Assembly (NCBI GenBank): GCA_001709035.1 | Contig: LVKA01000015.1 | Coordinates: forward strand, 222,639 to 286,638 | DNA: 64,000 bases | Direction: 5' to 3' | DNA from: Candidatus Thiodiazotropha endoloripes | GTDB lineage: Bacteria; Pseudomonadota; Gammaproteobacteria; Chromatiales; Chromatiaceae | Part shown: piece by piece, positions 37,411 through 46,136 of the stretch | How positions within the stretch are numbered: position 1 is the stretch's first letter | How the letters are laid out: every line of letters starts with the position of its first letter | Translations under genes and position numbers: made by a program | The notes under the pieces: generated by a model | What the model saw: only the letters and a program-made list of their open reading frames with translations | What the model was told of the DNA's origin: nothing | Database searches by the model: none

Positions 37411-38298
37411 ATGAGTCGACTGATTATCCTGATCATTAGCCTGCTCTCCTGGGGCGTGGCAAACAGTTCAGAATGGCTTTCAGAGAGCCCGGTTTCGTTC
37501 TACGAGACAGAGCTGCAACGCAGTGCACTGTTCAATTCCACCCGCCTATCCGCGTTGACCGGCAACGTCATCCTCGACAGCAGCGAACCGGCTGTTGAAC
37601 GACCCTACGGATACGGCAGAGAGCTTGGAGACACCAGTCCGGCAGACTATCCTGGGCTGCGCAAGGATGCGGGATACTTCTTCGGTTACCAGTTCTTTAT
37701 CGTCGGCCTGCTGTATGTGCTTCCGGAAGAGATCTCCGCCTGGACCGATGAGCAGAAAGAGGAGTACACGGTCAATAAGTGGTGGGACAATGTCACCCAT
37801 CCCCGCTGGGATCCCGACGAGTGGTACATCAACTACATCCTTCACCCCTACTGGGGCATGACCTACTACACAAGGGGTAGAGAGCGTGGCCTGAGTGAGA
37901 CCGGTGCATTCTGGTACTCATTCGCCCTCTCCTCGATCTATGAGTTCGGCCTGGAAGCTCTGTTCGAACCTGTCTCGATCCAGGACATGATCTTCACCCC
38001 CGGTCTCGGCTCTCTACTCGGCTGGTATTTCGAAGACACCCGTCGAGAGATTAAAAGTCAGTCGAGCTACAGTTTCTGGGACAAGAGCGTGCTCGTCCTC
38101 ACTGACCCTCTGGGCACCCTCAACACCATTGTGGATGGTTGGATCGAAACCGACAGTGAACTGGAACTACGCTCCTTCTACCGCAGTCCCAGCTTCGGCA
38201 TCTACGACGATACCGACTGGAACAGCCCCTACCGACAACGCATCGACCCATTGGTCAACGACTATCTCGGATTGCAGCTAACCGTTCACTGGCGATAG
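37411..38298 (+). CDS. DUF3943-like exported protein
   Basis: 295 residues from the ATG at 37411 (MSRLIILIISLLSWG), with AAAGGTG upstream; earlier in-frame ATG and GTG codons are possible. Signal peptide about 1-17. The core NYILHPYWGMTYYTRGRE, followed by ALSSIYEFGLEALFEPVS and FTPGLGSLLGWYFE, matches the DUF3943 pattern (a conserved NxxxHPxxG and a later glycine-rich helix), a family of envelope proteins of unknown function. Rich in Trp and Tyr. No operon partners. Confidence 0.75.
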   Translation: MSRLIILIISLLSWGVANSSEWLSESPVSFYETELQRSALFNSTRLSALTGNVILDSSEPAVERPYGYGRELGDTSPADYPGLRKDAGYFFGYQFFIVGLLYVLPEEISAWTDEQKEEYTVNKWWDNVTHPRWDPDEWYINYILHPYWGMTYYTRGRERGLSETGAFWYSFALSSIYEFGLEALFEPVSIQDMIFTPGLGSLLGWYFEDTRREIKSQSSYSFWDKSVLVLTDPLGTLNTIVDGWIETDSELELRSFYRSPSFGIYDDTDWNSPYRQRIDPLVNDYLGLQLTVHWR

Positions 38299-38494
38299 TT
38301 TTTATCAATTTCATTTCACTCATGAACGTGAATGAAGGCAAATTGTTGCTGATGATTTTTTTGGGAATGGCGTGTTTTATTTAATCCGCTAATAACTCAG
38401 CAAAGCCAGATGATCCAGTCCTTGGACATCCCAGCAAATATCAGACATAAGCACATGTCGTAAAAATGGTAAATCTGAAACACCTCGAACCGGC

Positions 38495-38677
38495 AGAGAG
38501 AGTAGCTCCCCTCTCCCCTTGCGGGAGAGGGGCCGGGGGAGAGGGGAAGTATCCATCAGCACCCTCATCAACCGATACAACCCTCAATACAAGCTATGTC
38601 GGGTGAGTGCACTTAACGCTTCAATTGCATCAACTACTTGATGCTCACCCTCCCCCATCAAGGGAGAGGGGTTTTAT
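38495..38677 (+). repeat. Copy A of a ~190-bp composite palindromic repeat
   Basis: Begins GAGAGTAGCTCCCCTC and ends GGGAGAGGGG-TTTTAT. Two GC-rich palindromic blocks built on CCCTCTCCC...GGGAGAGGG flank about 100 bases of less conserved sequence. Copy B (44406-44600) is the same element in inverse orientation. It occupies the 528-base gap between the DUF3943-like gene and the VOC gene, in which no gene is seen. A GCGTTCATTTGCGGAC motif that also recurs elsewhere sits at 38741. Confidence 0.7.
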
Positions 38678-38826
38678 GCTTACTTTTTTGGTATGTGCGT
38701 GTTTTCGAGACAACGGTAACTCAATGCATCAGCAGCATTTGCGTTCATTTGCGGACTAAAAATTCTGATCCGATAGGTTGATTGGAATCTATCTTAATCC
38801 AAGTGCAACAGTGACGGGTTGCCAGA

Positions 38827-39207
38827 TCAAAGCCGGTTTGCAATCTCCAGCAGATTGCCATCCGGGTCGCGCAGATAGATCGAAAGAATTGCCCCTTCAG
38901 CACCGGTTCGCTCCACCGGCCCTTCGATAATCTCAACCTGATTCCGCTCCAGATGGACGGCCACTTCGCTCACCGGTGCTTCAGTCAGAAAACAGAGATC
39001 GGCAGAGCCCGGTGTTGGCAGTGCAGCTTTGGGTTCGAACTCGTTATGATATTCGTGCAGATTGATTTTCTGTGCACCAAACTTAAGAGCTTTTCTGCCA
39101 CCGGCGAACTCCACCAGCTGCATACCCAGTATGCGGGTATAAAAGTCGCAACTCACTTGGAGTTCCCGAACGGTCAGTACCAGATGATCGAGTTGTGTGA
39201 CTTTCAT
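38827..39207 (-). CDS. VOC-family (glyoxalase-like) protein
   Basis: 126 residues, one vicinal-oxygen-chelate unit: LDHLVLTVRELQVSCDFYTRILGM at the N-terminus with the metal-binding His, INLHEYHNEFEP mid-protein, and C-terminal IYLRDPDGNLLEIAN with the ligand Glu. Family members are metal-dependent glyoxalases, dioxygenases or resistance proteins; the substrate is not predictable. Cytosolic. Divergent from nothing obvious; downstream of the holC cluster on the same strand. Confidence 0.85.
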   Translation of the reverse strand: MKVTQLDHLVLTVRELQVSCDFYTRILGMQLVEFAGGRKALKFGAQKINLHEYHNEFEPKAALPTPGSADLCFLTEAPVSEVAVHLERNQVEIIEGPVERTGAEGAILSIYLRDPDGNLLEIANRL

Positions 39208-39261
39208 GGACGAGAATCGAAAGGCTGGCTTAAAGTGATGGGGAACTGAACCCGATGGTAC

Positions 39262-39639
39262 TCAATCCTGCTCGGGATCGAACTGCCCCCTCGGGCCAAA
39301 CTCCATATCCAGGCGCTGGTCGATGTGATACCGGATCTTCTGCTCCAGGGTCGTATCCAGTTCATCGTGCAAGGCGCGTGTAATCTGTTCTCCGGCTTCC
39401 TCGATAGCACGTTCGAGTACCTCTGAGAGCATCTTGCTGAGGTCATCCTGCAACTGCTTTGCAATCTCATCACGCATCGCCAGCAGAACTTCATCATACT
39501 CGGGAATCCCGCTATCCTCCGAGGCTTCAGGCAGCTTGGTAAAGGTGTGAAATTCTGAAGCCAGTTCATCAGGTTCGATGACATCCTCCAGGAGAGGTAT
39601 CTCATCATCAACTTCCGGCTTTTTCTCTTCGTCACTCAT
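39262..39639 (-). CDS. Hypothetical acidic protein following holC
   Basis: 125 residues, very acidic N-terminal third (SDEEKKPEVDDEIPLLEDVIEPDEL) and an amphipathic helical middle (MRDEIAKQLQDDLSKMLSEVLERAIEEA split here for length) likely to form a coiled coil. Its ATG abuts the holC stop with no gap, so it is translationally linked to holC. Similar small proteins occur beside holC in other gammaproteobacteria, where their role is unknown. Confidence 0.75.
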   Translation of the reverse strand: MSDEEKKPEVDDEIPLLEDVIEPDELASEFHTFTKLPEASEDSGIPEYDEVLLAMRDEIAKQLQDDLSKMLSEVLERAIEEAGEQITRALHDELDTTLEQKIRYHIDQRLDMEFGPRGQFDPEQD

Positions 39640-40068
39640 CTATCTGATATCGTGTTTGTTCAATGGATAGCCCCGGTCGCGGTAGAATTTGAATCGCTCC
39701 CGACCAGCGCTCACAACCGGTGGCTCCTGGTCGATGATTTCAGCAACCCGCTTGAAGCGGCTAAAAAAGTTTGGCACCTCTCGGCTTAAATTTATCAATA
39801 CATCCTGCTCTTCTCCAGCTTCCTGCTGATGACTGATAATCACCGGGGTGACACTGTGATCGCAACGTTCGGCAATCCCATGAGGCACGAAACTGCCCTG
39901 GCGAAAGGTCCAGAGTAGACGCTCCATGTGCCTTGTCTCATCTTCACTTTCAGTATGGATGAGGATACGGCGTCCCTGGTGATAAATCTTTTCACACAAC
40001 CGGCAGGTCAAGGTGAAACGATTACCCCTGGAGCCTTCATCGAGTACATAAAAGTCAATCTGTGTCAT
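39640..40068 (-). CDS. holC: DNA polymerase III chi subunit
   Basis: 142 residues. Pattern TQIDFYVLDEGSRGNRFTL, CRLCEKIYHQGRRILIHTES and LLWTFRQGSFVPHGI matches HolC, which links the clamp loader to single-stranded DNA-binding protein. The order pepA-holC on one strand, opposite lptFG, is the usual gammaproteobacterial arrangement. The valS gene that often follows is not present here. Confidence 0.93.
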   Translation of the reverse strand: MTQIDFYVLDEGSRGNRFTLTCRLCEKIYHQGRRILIHTESEDETRHMERLLWTFRQGSFVPHGIAERCDHSVTPVIISHQQEAGEEQDVLINLSREVPNFFSRFKRVAEIIDQEPPVVSAGRERFKFYRDRGYPLNKHDIR

Positions 40069-40111
40069 GGATTTTATCCGGCAAAGCAGAGCTCCGCACT
40101 CAAGAACAGAC

Positions 40112-41605
40112 TCATAATCCGCAACGCCCCATCAGAAAGCGGGTCAGCAGGGGAACCGGACGACCTGTAGCCCCCTTGGCCGACCCGGAGCGCCAGGCGG
40201 TACCGGCGATATCCAGATGAGCCCACTTGAACTTCTTCGTATAGCGGGAGAGAAAACAGGCTGCGGTAATGGTACCGGCACCTTTGCCGCCGATATTGGC
40301 CATGTCGGCAAAGTTGCTGTCGAGCTGCTCTTGATACTCATCCCAGAGAGGCAGTTGCCAGGCCCGGTCACCACAGGATGAACCAGCATCCAGCAGCTCC
40401 TCCGCCAGTGCCTCGTTATTCGCCATCAGGCCTGAGGCCTGATTGCCCAGAGCAACGATACAGGCACCGGTCAGGGTGGCGATATCGATAACTGTGGCTG
40501 GTTTGAAACGCTCACTGTAGGTCAGAGCATCGCAGAGGATCAGCCGTCCTTCAGCATCCGTATTGAGCACTTCGATGGTCTGTCCGGACATACTGGTAAC
40601 CACATCACCTGGTTTATTGGCATCCCCATCCGGCAGGTTTTCGGAACTGGGAACCACGCCGATCAGGTTGATCGGCAAATCCATCTCAAGGCAGGCCATC
40701 ATCGTGCCGAAAACAGACGCGCCGCCACACATATCATACTTCATCTCATCCATCGCCGCTGCCGGCTTGAGCGAGATGCCACCAGCATCGAAGGTGAGTC
40801 CCTTGCCGACCAGCACCACCGGTTTGGCGTCCGCTTTGCCGCCCTGGTAGTTCATGATGATCAGTTTTGCAGGCTGTCGGCTACCCCGGGAGACGGAAAG
40901 CAGTGCTCCCATGCCGAGCTTCTCCATCTGTTTCTCTTCCAGCACCTGCACCTTCAGCTTGTCATGGGAGCGGCCCAGCTTACGCGCCTGGTCCGCCAGG
41001 TATGTGGGGGTGCAGTAGTTACCGGGCAGATTACCCAAATCCTTGGTCAGTTTGATGCCTTTGGCAATGGCTTTACCCTGCTGCAGGCCCTTCTGCGCCG
41101 TTTTCAGATGACGTCTGTCAGCGAGCCAGACAGCCAGCCGCTTGAGTGGTCGTTGGCGCTTTTTGACCGTACTTTTAGTCTCTGCGAACTGATACAGACT
41201 CTCTTCACACTGGACAATGGTTTCGCGGACGATCCCAGCCTCGGGGATATTGCTCACCGCAATGTCGCACAAACCCCAGACAGCCTCGATGGCATGCCCT
41301 TCATTCAAGCTTTTTATGCTGGCTGTGAGTACCTTCATATAACGCTTGCGATTCAACTCGGATGCTTTGCCCAGTCCGAGCAGCAGTACCCGTTCCGCTT
41401 GAATTCCCGGTACATCATAAAGCATCAACTGCTGACCGTTCTCACCATTCATGTCTCCCCGCTTCAGGATCTCCTTGAGGTGGCCTTTGCTGGCTCTATC
41501 CACGAGCAGTGCTGAAGGCGAGAGTTGCCGTTTGGCAAACACCCCCAGAATCAAACAGGCTGTACGTTGTTTGGTCAGGTCACCGGTTTTGATGCTGTAT
41601 TCCAT
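40112..41605 (-). CDS. pepA: Leucyl aminopeptidase (PepA)
   Basis: 497 residues from the ATG at 41605 (MEYSIKTGDLTKQRTACL), the start matching E. coli PepA; two ATG codons upstream in frame are less likely. M17 dizinc catalytic residues lie in GKGLTFDAGGISLKP, MKYDMCGGASVFG and NTDAEGRLILCDALTY. Removes N-terminal residues from peptides; in E. coli it also binds DNA as an accessory factor for Xer recombination and car regulation. First gene of pepA-holC-hypothetical. Confidence 0.96.
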   Translation of the reverse strand: MEYSIKTGDLTKQRTACLILGVFAKRQLSPSALLVDRASKGHLKEILKRGDMNGENGQQLMLYDVPGIQAERVLLLGLGKASELNRKRYMKVLTASIKSLNEGHAIEAVWGLCDIAVSNIPEAGIVRETIVQCEESLYQFAETKSTVKKRQRPLKRLAVWLADRRHLKTAQKGLQQGKAIAKGIKLTKDLGNLPGNYCTPTYLADQARKLGRSHDKLKVQVLEEKQMEKLGMGALLSVSRGSRQPAKLIIMNYQGGKADAKPVVLVGKGLTFDAGGISLKPAAAMDEMKYDMCGGASVFGTMMACLEMDLPINLIGVVPSSENLPDGDANKPGDVVTSMSGQTIEVLNTDAEGRLILCDALTYSERFKPATVIDIATLTGACIVALGNQASGLMANNEALAEELLDAGSSCGDRAWQLPLWDEYQEQLDSNFADMANIGGKGAGTITAACFLSRYTKKFKWAHLDIAGTAWRSGSAKGATGRPVPLLTRFLMGRCGL

Positions 41606-41939
41606 GAAGTCAAAGGCCTCTTCTAATCGTTGCTCACTCATTGTGACACATCTTATGGGAGGCAAGAGAAGCCGACAACCTGAAAATCAAAGGGATAGAA
41701 TAGTGTCTGAAGTGTTCTATTCAATGGGGATCGTAATTCCAATAAGGTCCTGGCGAATCCGATCCCGCTAGCCGGGCCGAACAGATAGCCATGAGTCATA
41801 AAACCACCCAGAACTGTCTGCTGTCAGTTAAAATCTGTTTCCATTTGCGGACTTAAGCCTGATTTGCGAGGATTTGCGGCGGAACAGCCTGAATTGAATG
41901 AATGATTTCTGAAATACACACCACCGCCGGGAAGTCACG
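41606..41939. promoter_or_regulatory. Divergent promoter region between pepA and lptF
   Basis: 334 bases without a convincing gene. It should hold the promoters of both the pepA operon and lptFG. A CTGTTTCCATTTGCGGACT stretch near 41835 belongs to a short dispersed repeat family also seen at 5971, 38741, 44321 and 44779. No named operator was recognised. Confidence 0.4.
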
Positions 41940-43046
41940 TTGACCACTCTGATCGATCGCTATCTGCTGCGAGAGGTATTGAAGGCGATGTCGGCGATCC
42001 TGCTGGTGTTGACCCTGATCCTCTCCAGTAACAGCTTCATCAAACTGCTCAAGGAGGTCGCCACCGGCGAGCTGCATGCGGAGCTGCTTGCCCAGGCCCT
42101 GGCACTGCAAATGGTGGTCTACTTCTCCCGCCTGATCCCGCCGGCATTCTTTTTTGCCGTGCTCTATGTGGTGGGCAGAATGTACCGGGACAGCGAGATG
42201 GTGGCCTTGGAGTCCTGTGGCATCGGTGGCATGCGGATCTACCGCTCGATGGTTCTGGTGGTCGTGCCGGTGGCGCTGATCACCGGCTGGCTCTCGCTCT
42301 ACGTGACCCCCTGGGCCGGTCGCATGAGTGCCGAACTGCTCAGCAGTCAGCAGGGGCAGGCAATGGAGCTGGCCGGGATCAGTGCCGGTCGTTTTAACGA
42401 ATACAGTCAGGGAGATCTGGTGCTCTATGTGGAATCCCTCGACAGTGACGAACGCCGCATGCAGAAGGTTTTCGTACAACAACGCCGGGAGGGTGCATTG
42501 ACCCTGGTGAGCGCGAAACGGGGCTATCAGCGGATCGACAATAATAGTGGCGACCGCTATCTGGTGTTGGAGGATGGGCTGCGTTATGTCGGCATACCCG
42601 GTCAGGCTGACTACCAGGTCAGTGAATTCGATGAATATGCACTGCTGATCAAGACCTCAACCGGCGGGGAGACGAAAGTGACCCGAAGATCCCTCTCCAG
42701 TTACGATCTGCTCCACTCGGATTCGATCAAGGATCGGGCTGAATTTCAGGTCCGCCTCTCCCAGGTGCTGGGCCTGCTGGTGTTTGCCCTGTTGAGCCTT
42801 CCCCTGAGTCGGACTCTGCCGAGACAAGGCCCCTTTGGCCGGCTGGTCTTCGCCTTTGTGCTCTATACCGTCTACCTGAGCCTGCAGGGTGCTGCTGAAA
42901 ACTGGATGATCCACGCACGCACACCGGAGTGGCTGGGTATCTGGTGGGTCCATCTGAGCCTGGCGGTCGTCGGCTTGCTGATGCTGTTGCCCGATACCCC
43001 GCCGGTTCGCCGTTTGCGGCGCCGACTGAGGAGTCAGCCGGCATGA
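41940..43046 (+). CDS. lptF: Lipopolysaccharide export permease LptF
   Basis: 368 residues from a TTG start (MTTLIDRYLLREVLKAMSAIL). YjgP/YjgQ family: paired N-terminal membrane helices, a periplasmic beta-jellyroll domain (about 130-265), and C-terminal helices. With LptG and the LptB ATPase it extracts LPS from the inner membrane. Convergent size and position next to lptG support LptF. The stop is 204 bases before lptG. Confidence 0.94.
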   Translation: MTTLIDRYLLREVLKAMSAILLVLTLILSSNSFIKLLKEVATGELHAELLAQALALQMVVYFSRLIPPAFFFAVLYVVGRMYRDSEMVALESCGIGGMRIYRSMVLVVVPVALITGWLSLYVTPWAGRMSAELLSSQQGQAMELAGISAGRFNEYSQGDLVLYVESLDSDERRMQKVFVQQRREGALTLVSAKRGYQRIDNNSGDRYLVLEDGLRYVGIPGQADYQVSEFDEYALLIKTSTGGETKVTRRSLSSYDLLHSDSIKDRAEFQVRLSQVLGLLVFALLSLPLSRTLPRQGPFGRLVFAFVLYTVYLSLQGAAENWMIHARTPEWLGIWWVHLSLAVVGLLMLLPDTPPVRRLRRRLRSQPA

Positions 43047-43098
43047 TCCTAGATTCCGCAGTTGACCACTCCATTCTGTTACTAAGTTATTGAATAAG

Positions 43099-43254
43099 AT
43101 GAAAAATGTTTCGATAGAGGGTATCCCTCGCTGGGTGAGTCACGTTACAGGGCGAATTGCGCGCTTGTGGCGGCGCATGGCGGCGTTGCAACGCCTTGCC
43201 CTGCACCCCCACAAGCGCACACTTCACCCTGTCCAACTACGGATTCCAGGATGA
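43099..43254 (+). CDS. Possible 51-residue basic protein between lptF and lptG
   Basis: An ATG-started frame beginning MKNVSIEGIPRWVSHVTGRI and continuing ARLWRRMAALQRLALHPHK is Arg/Lys-rich with an amphipathic look. Its TGA overlaps the lptG ATG (ATGA at 43251), as in translationally coupled genes. No clear ribosome site is visible, and in most gammaproteobacteria lptF and lptG are contiguous. It may be a leader peptide setting LptG translation, or a chance frame. Confidence 0.35.
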   Translation: MKNVSIEGIPRWVSHVTGRIARLWRRMAALQRLALHPHKRTLHPVQLRIPG

Positions 43255-44315
43255 TCACTACCCTGGATCGCTACATCGGAAGGTCGGTACTCACCGGTGT
43301 ACTGGCGGTGATGTTACTGCTGCTGGTGCTGATCGGCTTTTTCGAGGTAGTGGCCGAACTGGAGGACGTCGAGCGTGGTTATACCACCGGCAAGGCCTAC
43401 AGCTATGTGTTTCTGGGACTACCCCGATACATCTATGAATTGTTTCCGGTGGCAACCCTGCTCGGCAGCCTGATCGGGTTGGGCGTACTGGCGAGCAATT
43501 CGGAGCTGATGGCGATGCGTGCCGCCGGGATCTCCATCGCCAGGATCGTCTCATCGGTATTGAAGGCGGGATTGCTGATTCTGGCCGCAGTAATCTGGGT
43601 CGGCGAGTATCTGGCGCCTCTCACGGAACAGCAGGCGCAACGCATGAAAATGGAGGCGCTCTCCGATCAGATCAGTCTGAAGACCCGCTACGGGTTCTGG
43701 TCCCGCGACGACAACACCTTCATCAATATCCGTCAGGTGCTGCCCGATGCACAACTCGCCGATGTCTCTCTGTATGAATACGACGGTGCATCCCGCCTAC
43801 TCCGGGCGATCTATGCTGAACGGGCAAGCTATGAGTCTGACGGCTGGGTCTTGCATGGTGTCTCGGTGAGTCGGTTTAGCGATCAACGCATCCAGGTCCA
43901 CCAACAAAATGAGCTGACCTGGCAGACCCAACTGGAACCGGCTTCCCTCGATGTATTGACGGTAAAACCTCATATGCTCGCTGCTTGGGACCTGTGGCGC
44001 TACATCGACTATCTGCGCAACAACGGGCAGGCATCGGTCAGTTATGAGGTCGCTTTCTGGGGCAAGCTCGCCGCGCCTCTGGTCACCCTGGTGATGCTGT
44101 TGTTGAGCATCCCTTTCGTGTTCGGATCTCTGCGCAGTGTGAGTGTGGGACAGCGGGTATTCGTCGGAGCGATGCTGGGGATTGTGTTCTACCTGCTCAA
44201 CCGGGCCTTCTCCTATATGGCTGTGGTTTATTCGTTTAATGCCCTGTTCGCCACCGCTTTACCGCTGCTGTTCTTCATGGGATTGGCCTGGTGGATGTTC
44301 CGACGGGTGCCTTAG
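43251..44315 (+). CDS. lptG: Lipopolysaccharide export permease LptG
   Basis: 354 residues from the ATG at 43251 (MITTLDRYIGRSVLTGVLAVM). Same YjgP/YjgQ layout as LptF: helices at about 10-35 and 55-120, periplasmic domain about 125-255, then helices at about 270-350 (VMLLLSIPFVFGSLRSVSVGQ). Partner of LptF in the LPS transport ABC complex. The family ELFPVATLLGSLIGLGVLASNSELMAMRAAG region is well conserved (quoted here in part). Confidence 0.94.
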   Translation: MITTLDRYIGRSVLTGVLAVMLLLLVLIGFFEVVAELEDVERGYTTGKAYSYVFLGLPRYIYELFPVATLLGSLIGLGVLASNSELMAMRAAGISIARIVSSVLKAGLLILAAVIWVGEYLAPLTEQQAQRMKMEALSDQISLKTRYGFWSRDDNTFINIRQVLPDAQLADVSLYEYDGASRLLRAIYAERASYESDGWVLHGVSVSRFSDQRIQVHQQNELTWQTQLEPASLDVLTVKPHMLAAWDLWRYIDYLRNNGQASVSYEVAFWGKLAAPLVTLVMLLLSIPFVFGSLRSVSVGQRVFVGAMLGIVFYLLNRAFSYMAVVYSFNALFATALPLLFFMGLAWWMFRRVP

Positions 44316-44405
44316 TTTTCTGTCCGCGAATGGACACCAATAGCAGCAAAACAATCATAGGCGATCACTACTGTACCGTTAACTCAAAAACATCCAAGGA
44401 GATGT

Positions 44406-44600
44406 ATAAAAGCCCCTCTCCCTTGATGGGAGAGGGGTTGGGGAGAGGGTGAGCATCAAGCCATTGATGCAATTCAAGTGTAAATGGCACTCGCCTATCA
44501 ATCCTTGTACTGGGGAATGTTTAGATTGATGAGGGTACTGATGGATACCCCCCTCTCCCCCGGCCCCTCCCCCGCAAGGGGAGAGGGGAGCTACTCTCTC
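44406..44600 (-). repeat. Copy B of the ~190-bp composite palindromic repeat (inverted)
   Basis: Reverse complement of copy A at 38495-38677: CCCCTCTCCCTTGATGGGAG at the left and the GGGGAGAGGGGAGCTACTCT block at the right are nearly identical, with a more divergent middle. It fills much of the 612-base gap between lptG and the carboxynorspermidine synthase gene, in which no gene is seen. Copies A and B bracket the VOC-holC-pepA-lptFG block in inverse orientation. Confidence 0.7.
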
Positions 44601-44927
44601 ACTGATTGGTACACTGATGATTGGTGCATTTTCTAGCCTTGATCTTCTGCTTGGTTATCTCTTTACATGTCACAAACCTCTATAGACTAGAGAAACCAAT
44701 TGAAATTAACTCGTTGTTTCATATCGATCAAAGTTAACGGGACAGCAGAAATCGACTGCGATTTTTTTGTGTCCATTTACGGTGATTGGCGTTCATTCGT
44801 GGCCAATGGAATATTCAGATAATTCTAGTTTTATTAAACTCTGCAGGCCGAAAAAAAGCACAAGACAAAACCCATAATCTGGGACTAAAATCCGCGCATA
44901 TTCCAAATCTACCCGGGAAGTTGAACC

Positions 44928-46136
44928 ATGAGTCGAGTATTGATAATCGGTGCCGGCGGCGTTGGCAGAGTCGTCACTCACAAGTGTGCCCAGGTTGCTG
45001 AGGTTTTCAGTGAAATCTGGCTGGCCAGCCGAACCCTTTCCAAGTGTGATCAGATAGCCAGTGAGATCGAATCCACGACGATACAGACCGCCCAGGTGGA
45101 CGCGGACAATGTGCCGGAGCTGGTCGAACTGATCAAACGGGTTGAGCCCGAACTTGTCATCAATGTCGCTCTGCCCTATCAGGATCTGACCATCATGGAT
45201 GCCTGTCTCGAGACCGGCGTGCACTATCTCGATACGGCCAACTACGAACCACCGGACGAAGCGAAGTTCGAGTACAAATGGCAATGGGCCTACCAGCAGA
45301 GATTCCAGGCGGCGGGGCTGACCGCCCTGCTCGGTTCCGGTTTTGATCCCGGCGTCACCAACGTGTTCATTGCGTACGCACTGAAACACCATTTCGACCG
45401 CATACATCAGGTGGATATTCTCGACTGCAATGCGGGCGATCACGGCTATCCGTTCGCCACCAATTTCAATCCGGAGATCAACATCCGCGAGGTCACCGCC
45501 AACGGTCGCTTCTATGAAAATGGTCAATGGGTTGAAACCAGGCCGATGGAGATCTCCCGGGTATTCGACTTCCCGCAGATCGGCCCGCGCAAGATGTTCC
45601 TGCTCTACCATGAAGAGATGGAATCTCTGACCAAACATATTCCGGTAGAGCGGATGCGCTTCTGGATGACCTTCGGTGAAAGCTACCTGAAACATCTCGA
45701 AGTGATCCAGAACCTGGGACTCGACCACATTCAACCAATCGAGTTTCAGGGCCAGCAGATCGTCCCCTTGCAGTTTCTCAAGGCGCTGTTGCCTGATCCG
45801 GCCACCCTGGGCCCCCGTACCAAGGGAAAAACCAATATCGGTTGTATCATCAAGGGTGAAAAAGCGGGTCAACCAGTGAGCCGCTATATCTACAATGTCT
45901 GCGACCATCAGGCCTGCTATCGAGAGACCCGCGCCCAGGGTGTCTCCTATACCACCGGTGTGCCGGCAATGATCGGCGCCAAGATGATTCTGCAAGGCAA
46001 GTGGCGCGAGCCCGGTGTGTGGAATATGGAGCAGTACGATCCGGATCCGTTTATGGCGGATCTCGAGCGTTACGGCCTGCCCTGGCAGGACCAGGCATTT
46101 GACATCGATATCGACACACTGCCTGTCGATGAGTAG
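44928..46136 (+). CDS. Carboxynorspermidine synthase (saccharopine dehydrogenase-like)
   Basis: 402 residues. N-terminal Rossmann motif VLIIGAGGVGRVV, then the saccharopine-dehydrogenase-type ALLGSGFDPGVTNVFIAYAL and LDCNAGDHGYPFATNFNPE blocks typical of carboxynorspermidine/carboxyspermidine dehydrogenase. It condenses aspartate semialdehyde with diaminopropane or putrescine, using NADPH. The stop overlaps the start of the decarboxylase by 8 bases, so the pair makes norspermidine or spermidine without S-adenosylmethionine. Confidence 0.92.
   Translation: MSRVLIIGAGGVGRVVTHKCAQVAEVFSEIWLASRTLSKCDQIASEIESTTIQTAQVDADNVPELVELIKRVEPELVINVALPYQDLTIMDACLETGVHYLDTANYEPPDEAKFEYKWQWAYQQRFQAAGLTALLGSGFDPGVTNVFIAYALKHHFDRIHQVDILDCNAGDHGYPFATNFNPEINIREVTANGRFYENGQWVETRPMEISRVFDFPQIGPRKMFLLYHEEMESLTKHIPVERMRFWMTFGESYLKHLEVIQNLGLDHIQPIEFQGQQIVPLQFLKALLPDPATLGPRTKGKTNIGCIIKGEKAGQPVSRYIYNVCDHQACYRETRAQGVSYTTGVPAMIGAKMILQGKWREPGVWNMEQYDPDPFMADLERYGLPWQDQAFDIDIDTLPVDE

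Noticed and set aside
44793..45995. A 400-codon minus-strand frame opposite the carboxynorspermidine synthase
   Set aside because: Antisense shadow of a conserved gene; no ribosome site or family features.
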